This document shows positions 7,389-11,139 of a stretch of 11,139 bases of DNA, in pieces. Every line of letters starts with the position of its first letter. Positions within the stretch are counted from its first letter, which is position 1. The notes beneath the pieces were generated by a model that was not told the DNA's origin, searched no databases, and worked only from the letters and a program-made list of their open reading frames with translations. The stretch spans positions 1-11,139 of the forward strand of contig CANGIH010000038.1 in the NCBI GenBank assembly GCA_947453875.1, written 5' to 3'. A program made the position numbers and the translations under genes. The stretch is from Planctomycetaceae bacterium. GTDB taxonomy: Bacteria > Planctomycetota > Planctomycetia > Pirellulales > UBA1268.

Positions 7389-9122
7389 ATGCACTACGAA
7401 TCGTCCCCCGTCGCCATCGCGATCTTCGCCAGTTTCGTGCTCGCCGTCGTCGGGCTGTCCTTCTGGCTGGGGCGCAAGGGGCAGTCGGCGAAGGGCTACT
7501 ACGCCGCCCATGGCGAGATCCACTGGTTCATCAATGGCATCGCCTTCGCTGGCGACTATCTCTCCGCCGCGAGCTTTCTCGGCATCTGCGGGATGATCGC
7601 CTTCCATGGCTACGATGGCTTTCTCTACTCGATCGGCTTTCTGGCCGGTTGGATCGTCGCGCTGTTCGTGATCGCCGAGCCGATCAAATCGCTGGGGAAA
7701 TTCACCTTCGCCGATGCGCTCGACGCGAAGTTCAACAGCCGTGGCATCAAGCTGGCGGTGGCCATCTCGACGCTTGTCGTCAGCATCTTCTACCTGATCC
7801 CGCAGATGGTCGGGGCTGGCGACCTGATCGTGCCGCTGCTCGGCCTTCCCCATGCGGTCGGGGTGATCCTCGTCGGCCTCGCGGTGACGCTGATCGTCGT
7901 CACGGCGGGGATGGTGTCGACGACCTGGGTGCAGTTCATCAAGGGATCGCTCCTCGTGTTTTTCTGCGGAGTGCTCACGTCGATGATTCTCGCGCGCGGT
8001 CTGACGGTGAACACGGGAAGTCTCGATCCGCAGACGAGGACCGTGGCTCCCGATGGCCGCATTCTCGTCGACGGCCAGCCGCAGACACGCGACCACGACC
8101 TCCGCCCGGTGGGCACGCTCGCGGCACTTCCCGCCCGCTACGGCGATGCGACCTCGACAGGCCCACTGGGGCCCCTGGAATACCTCTCCGTCCTCGAGGA
8201 TTCGAGGATCATCACCTGGAGCGGGGCGAAGACGAAGGACGCCGCCGGTGCCCATGTCACTTATTCGCCCGTCGAACGTCGCGGCGCCGATCTCCTCAAG
8301 CCGGGTGGATACTTCAAGGGACTGACGACGGGCAAGCTCGCCGACAAACTCGATTTCGCCAGCCTGATGCTTGCCCTCTTCTGCGGTACCGCGTCGCTCC
8401 CGCACATCTTGATCCGGTATTACACCGTCAAGGATGCGGCCGCGGCCCGGAAAAGCACCGTGGTGGGGATCGCGGCGATCGGCGCCTTTTACGTGCTCAC
8501 GCTGTTTCTCGGCCTAGGGGCGATGACGAGCGGTTCGCTCGACCCGACGAGCACGAACATGGCGGCGCCGCTGCTGGCGAAGAGTTTCAGCGAGACGCTG
8601 TTTGCGGTGATCTCGGCGATCGCCTTCACGACGGTCCTCGGCACGGTGAGCGGCCTGATCATGGCCGGCAGCGGTGCGGTGGCCCACGACCTCGTCGAGA
8701 ATGTCCTCGGCATCCCGATGACCGACCACGAGAAGGTTCGTTGCGGGAAGATCGCGGCGGTGGGGCTGGGGATCGTGGCGATGGCCCTCGGAATCCTCTT
8801 CCGCAGTTTCAACGTCAGCTTCCTCGTCGGCTGGGCGTTCAACATCGCCGCCTCCGCCAATCTCCCCGCGCTCGTCATGCTCCTTTTCTGGTCGCGCACG
8901 ACGAAGCAGGGGATCATCGCGGCGGTGACGGTGGGGATGCTCGCGAGCCTCGCCTGGATTCTCCTTTCGGCCGACACCTTCGAGAAGGTCTACGGGCTCT
9001 CGCGCGACGCCTCGCCGGTCCCTTTCAGCCAGCCCGGGCTCGTGACGATCCCGCTGGGATTTCTCGTGCTCGTGGTGGTGTCGCTGCTGACGCGGGCTGA
9101 ACCTGCGGGGAGGAGGGCATGA
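7389..9122 (+). CDS. actP: Sodium:solute symporter, ActP-like (SSS family, probable monocarboxylate/acetate uptake)
   Basis: This encodes 577 residues of a polytopic membrane protein of the solute:sodium symporter family, with about 13 predicted helices. ActP-like landmarks are the YYAAHGEIHWFINGIAFAGDYLSAASFLGI region (37-66), GYDGFLYSIGFLAGW (74-88), FTFADAL (105-111), YLIPQMVGAGDLI (135-147), TTWVQFIKG (178-186) and GTASLPHILIRYYTVKDA (333-350). ActP imports acetate and related short carboxylates. Exact substrate cannot be read from sequence. The loop at about 205-308 is about 100 residues and hydrophilic, clearly longer than the corresponding region of E. coli ActP. No cleavable signal peptide is present, unlike E. 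coli ActP. ATG 7389 is preferred; an in-frame TTG at 7374 would add five residues and neither has a strong Shine-Dalgarno. The stop overlaps the next start as ATGA. Confidence 0.87.
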   Translation: MHYESSPVAIAIFASFVLAVVGLSFWLGRKGQSAKGYYAAHGEIHWFINGIAFAGDYLSAASFLGICGMIAFHGYDGFLYSIGFLAGWIVALFVIAEPIKSLGKFTFADALDAKFNSRGIKLAVAISTLVVSIFYLIPQMVGAGDLIVPLLGLPHAVGVILVGLAVTLIVVTAGMVSTTWVQFIKGSLLVFFCGVLTSMILARGLTVNTGSLDPQTRTVAPDGRILVDGQPQTRDHDLRPVGTLAALPARYGDATSTGPLGPLEYLSVLEDSRIITWSGAKTKDAAGAHVTYSPVERRGADLLKPGGYFKGLTTGKLADKLDFASLMLALFCGTASLPHILIRYYTVKDAAAARKSTVVGIAAIGAFYVLTLFLGLGAMTSGSLDPTSTNMAAPLLAKSFSETLFAVISAIAFTTVLGTVSGLIMAGSGAVAHDLVENVLGIPMTDHEKVRCGKIAAVGLGIVAMALGILFRSFNVSFLVGWAFNIAASANLPALVMLLFWSRTTKQGIIAAVTVGMLASLAWILLSADTFEKVYGLSRDASPVPFSQPGLVTIPLGFLVLVVVSLLTRAEPAGRRA

Positions 9123-9646
9123 GTTCGGCGCCGGTGATCCGCTGCAGCGAGGAGCATCTGGGCGCCATTCGCGCGATCTACAACGACGCGATCGCGAACA
9201 CCACGGCGCTCTACGAATACCAGCCGCGGAGCAGGGAGACGATCCTTGCCTGGTGGGCATCCAAGCAGCAGGCGGGCTTTCCGGTGCTGGGGGTCGAGCG
9301 GCGGGATGGAAGCCTGGCGGGATTCGCCAGCTGGGGGACATTCCGGCAGTTTCCCGCCTTCAAGTACACCGTGGAGCACTCGGTCTACGTGGACCCCGAA
9401 TGCCGGGGGGAGGGGGTCGGGCGGCGGTTGCTCGAGGCGATCATCGCGGAGGCCGAGCGGTGTGAACTCCACCTTCTCGTGGGCGGCATCGACGCGACCA
9501 ATGCCGCCAGCATCGGGCTTCATCGCACCCTGGGCTTTGAGCACGCCGGCACGATCCGCCAGGCCGGCTTCAAATTCGGCCGCTGGCTCGATCTCGAATT
9601 CTGGCAACTCCACCTGCCGACGCCCCGGCAGCCTGTCGATGGGTGA
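9119..9646 (+). CDS. GNAT N-acetyltransferase, phosphinothricin/methionine-sulfoximine acetyltransferase-like (PAT/MnaT type)
   Basis: This encodes 175 residues with a full single GNAT domain. The N-terminal AIRAIYNDAIANTTALYEY segment (16-34), TVEHSVYV (84-91) with its conserved Glu, the acetyl-CoA pyrophosphate loop R96-G-E-G-V-G101, GIDATNAASIGLHRTLGF (123-140) and the KFGRWLDLEFWQLHL end (152-166) are typical of the PAT/Bar/MnaT (YncA) group. That group acetylates the amine of phosphinothricin, methionine sulfoximine or methionine sulfone using acetyl-CoA. Chromosomal members often have another or unknown natural substrate, so resistance should not be assumed. The ATG overlaps the symporter TGA and is preceded by GGGGAGGAGG at 9107-9116, suggesting translational coupling. 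Why it travels with an ActP-type gene is not clear. Confidence 0.88.
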   Translation: MSSAPVIRCSEEHLGAIRAIYNDAIANTTALYEYQPRSRETILAWWASKQQAGFPVLGVERRDGSLAGFASWGTFRQFPAFKYTVEHSVYVDPECRGEGVGRRLLEAIIAEAERCELHLLVGGIDATNAASIGLHRTLGFEHAGTIRQAGFKFGRWLDLEFWQLHLPTPRQPVDG

Positions 9647-9663
9647 TGGCCCCGCCGTCGCGT

Positions 9664-9719
9664 CGAAAGCCCACGGTTTCGAAAGCCCACGGTTTCGAAA
9701 GCCCACGGTTTCGAAAGCC
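9664..9719. repeat. 16-bp tandem repeat, 3.5 copies (CGAAAGCCCACGGTTT)
   Basis: Three identical copies of CGAAAGCCCACGGTTT occupy 9664-9679, 9680-9695 and 9696-9711, followed by a half copy CGAAAGCC (9712-9719). Every junction between units makes the perfect 8-bp palindrome TTTCGAAA (9677-9684, 9693-9700, 9709-9716), separated by invariant GCCCACGG. It begins 17 nt after the GNAT stop. With a 16-bp period any translation cycles through all three frames, so it is not a coding repeat. Function is unknown. Confidence 0.95.
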
Positions 9720-9786
9720 TGAGAGCGCTTCGAGCAATCCTGCGTCCACTCCCATCATTGAGTGATGCGAGAGCGAGGCAGACAAA

Positions 9787-9817
9787 GTGACAATTCGATA
9801 ATAAATCGCATTGTGAC
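9787..9817. promoter_or_regulatory. 31-bp imperfect palindrome overlapping a GATAAT box
   Basis: Thirteen-nt arms at 9787-9799 and 9805-9817 pair at 11 of 13 positions around the loop AATAA. The core arms are ACAATTCGAT and ATCGCATTGT. The GATAAT at 9797-9802 resembles a -10 element (five of six to TATAAT), placing the palindrome where an operator could act. There is no T-run after it, so it is not a typical intrinsic terminator. No strong -35 is seen. Confidence 0.4.
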
Positions 9818-9986
9818 CGAGGCATTTCCTTGCTTGTTCGTTACTGGCGTGAGATGCCTGTAGCCGGGCGGCGCCGTTGTGCGATGCTTCGGAGGAGATC
9901 GTGGCGGATGGGAATCGACCGTGGCGTTCCTGCCGCGTGGGCGGACTGCAGATCGAGTCGCAGAGGGGAGGCCGAAAGGCACTGCA

Positions 9987-10925
9987 ATGCACCGCTACGA
10001 GCGACGAATCCTGGTCACGGGTGGATGCGGCAACATTGGCAGCGCCCTCGTCAGGCGACTGGTGCAGGATCCGGGAAACTGGGTCACCGTGGTCGATGAC
10101 CTGTCGACCGGCTTTCGGCGCAATCTGCCCGATCGGGCCTTTCCCAACTGGCGATTCATCAAGCTGGACGCCAATGATTACCGTGAATTGTTCACGGTGA
10201 TGACGGCGACATCGTTTGACTATGTCTTCCACTATGCCGCCGTCGTGGGAGTCAAGCGGACGCTCGACAATCCGCTGGCGGTACTCAAGGACATCGACGG
10301 CCTCCGCAACGTCCTCTCGCTCTCCAAAAACACAGGCGTGAAGCGGGTTTTCTACACGTCGTCATCCGAGGTGTACGGGGAGCCGGTGGAGTTTCCCCAG
10401 AACGAGCACACGACCCCGCTCAATTCGAAACTGCCGTACGCCATCGTGAAGAATCTCGGCGAGTCGTACTTCAAGTCCTACGAGCGGGAATACGGGCTTC
10501 CCTACACGATCTTCCGGCTCTTCAACACCTATGGTCCGAGGCAGAGCGAGGATTTTGTCCTGCCGAAGTTCGTCAATGCGGCCTTGGAGGGGCGCCCCCT
10601 CACCATCCACGGCGACGGATCGCAGACGCGCACCTTCTGTTACATCGACGATCACGTCGATTTCACCACCCGCGCGATGTACGACGATCTGTTCGTCAAT
10701 GACACGGTGAATGTGGGAAGTGATAGGGAGATCAAGATCGTCGACCTCGCCAGAATGATCCTGGAACGGGTCGGGGGACCGTCGACAATCGTCCATCTGC
10801 CACCGTTGGAGGAGGGGGACATGAGCAGGCGGTGCCCCGATATTTCGAAGATGCGATCGGTGCTCGGCAGGGACTTGAAGCCGCTGTCGGACGGACTCGA
10901 CGAAGTGATCGCCTCAAAACGCTGA
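9987..10925 (+). CDS. NAD-dependent epimerase/dehydratase (extended SDR), nucleotide-sugar modifying
   Basis: This encodes 312 residues, normal for extended short-chain dehydrogenases acting on nucleotide sugars. It has the Rossmann motif TGGCGNIG (11-18), an acidic pair D37-D38 after beta-2 that fits NAD preference, HYAAVVGV (82-89), the catalytic-strand TSSSEVYGEP (124-133), and Y151-x3-K155. Later come RLFNTYGPRQ, the sugar-nucleotide region GDGSQTRTFCYIDD and the C-terminal CPDISKMRSVLG stretch. The SEVYG and PDISK features lean towards UDP-glucuronate decarboxylase-like enzymes, but 4-epimerase or 4,6-dehydratase cannot be excluded. ATG 9987 has AAAGG (9975-9979) 7 nt upstream and places the Rossmann fold at the N-terminus as usual. 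A further gene starts 7 nt after the stop, suggesting a polysaccharide-synthesis operon. Confidence 0.88.
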   Translation: MHRYERRILVTGGCGNIGSALVRRLVQDPGNWVTVVDDLSTGFRRNLPDRAFPNWRFIKLDANDYRELFTVMTATSFDYVFHYAAVVGVKRTLDNPLAVLKDIDGLRNVLSLSKNTGVKRVFYTSSSEVYGEPVEFPQNEHTTPLNSKLPYAIVKNLGESYFKSYEREYGLPYTIFRLFNTYGPRQSEDFVLPKFVNAALEGRPLTIHGDGSQTRTFCYIDDHVDFTTRAMYDDLFVNDTVNVGSDREIKIVDLARMILERVGGPSTIVHLPPLEEGDMSRRCPDISKMRSVLGRDLKPLSDGLDEVIASKR

Positions 10926-10932
10926 GTGCCGC

Positions 10933-11139
10933 ATGCATTTCCTCTTTCTGTGCGATCAGTTGGCCGGGTATTGGCATCATTGCATCGTCCGTCTCGCCGA
11001 GTCCGTGCCGGGCGCCCGCGTGACGGTCGTCGCACCCCCGGGGAGTCCGCTCGCACCGTTTGATTTCCCGGAGCACCCGGCTGTGGTCCTCCGCGACCGG
11101 TCGCAAATGGACTGGCCGGCGATCAAGCAACTGGTCGCC
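10933..11139 (+). CDS. Partial gene at right edge, possible glycosyltransferase N-terminus
   Basis: From ATG 10933 the frame stays open for 69 codons to the end of the window, with no stop. The product begins MHFLFLCDQLAGYWHHCIV, followed by RLAESVPGARVTVVAPPGSP. A short hydrophobic beta strand, then a helix and then a second strand (RVTVVAPPG) is the pattern of a GT-B type glycosyltransferase N-terminal Rossmann half, but 69 residues are too few to prove it. It starts 7 nt after the SDR stop, so it is almost certainly co-transcribed with that nucleotide-sugar gene, which supports a glycosyltransferase guess. That the frame is real is fairly safe; the family is uncertain. Confidence 0.6.
   Translation, partial: MHFLFLCDQLAGYWHHCIVRLAESVPGARVTVVAPPGSPLAPFDFPEHPAVVLRDRSQMDWPAIKQLVA

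Larger units (their letters stand above)
9647..9986. other. 340-nt intergenic region between the GNAT gene and the SDR gene
   Basis: No supported gene was found. From left to right it holds a 16-bp tandem repeat (9664-9719), a stretch at about 9740-9850 that is clearly more AT-rich than the rest of the window, an imperfect palindrome (9787-9817) containing GATAAT, and a purine-rich leader before the SDR gene. An in-frame GTG at 9879 could extend the SDR protein by 36 residues, but that extension has no family match. The region probably separates two transcription units and contains the promoter of the second. Confidence 0.6.

Noticed and set aside
6828..8405. A 525-codon minus-strand open frame.
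   Set aside because: It is opposite the symporter gene, and its Asp/Glu/Arg/His-heavy composition is an antisense shadow of hydrophobic codons.
9664..9719. The tandem repeat as a CRISPR array.
   Set aside because: Units are 16 bp and directly adjacent with no variable spacers, and no cas genes are nearby.

Overview
The window is high-GC bacterial DNA with nearly all coding on the + strand. Its gene content suggests a Planctomycetota bacterium, probably of the Pirellulales: several secreted type I sulfatases, a secreted ThuA-fold protein with a Lys-rich insertion, and a DUF485/ActP-type symporter pair. This is an inference from gene content and composition. No rRNA or other taxonomic marker is present.

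Region 1 (about 187-6999) is a sulfated-sugar degradation block. A secreted ThuA-like protein (187-1380) is followed 68 nt later by one uninterrupted 1504-residue secreted protein (1449-5963). That protein carries three complete, mutually different sulfatase domains in tandem, each with its own formylglycine motif (CWPSR, CSASR, CSPTR) and its own set of recognisable active-site motifs. Only the first domain has a signal peptide. After a 34-nt gap comes a fourth sulfatase gene (5998-6999, motif CAPSR). It lacks the segment with the DNG metal-site motif but keeps what looks like a genuine sulfatase C-terminal tail, as if an in-frame internal deletion had occurred. The sulfatases need a formylglycine-generating enzyme encoded elsewhere.

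Region 2 (7068-9646) is a small transport operon. It holds a DUF485 membrane protein starting at GTG, an ActP-type sodium:solute symporter with an enlarged loop, and a PAT/MnaT-like GNAT acetyltransferase whose start overlaps the symporter stop (ATGA).

Region 3 (9647-9986) is a 340-nt gap. It contains a 16-bp tandem repeat (3.5 copies, each junction a TTTCGAAA palindrome) and a locally AT-rich stretch with a 31-bp imperfect palindrome over a GATAAT box.

Region 4 (9987 to the right edge) looks like the start of a surface-polysaccharide operon: a UDP-sugar epimerase/dehydratase/decarboxylase-type SDR, then after 7 nt the beginning of a gene that runs off the window, possibly a glycosyltransferase.

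The standout item is the triple sulfatase fusion, which could act as a single secreted protein removing sulfate from several positions of one glycan. The damaged fourth sulfatase and the 16-bp repeat also merit attention. No tRNA, rRNA, CRISPR array, transposase or convincing intrinsic terminator was seen.
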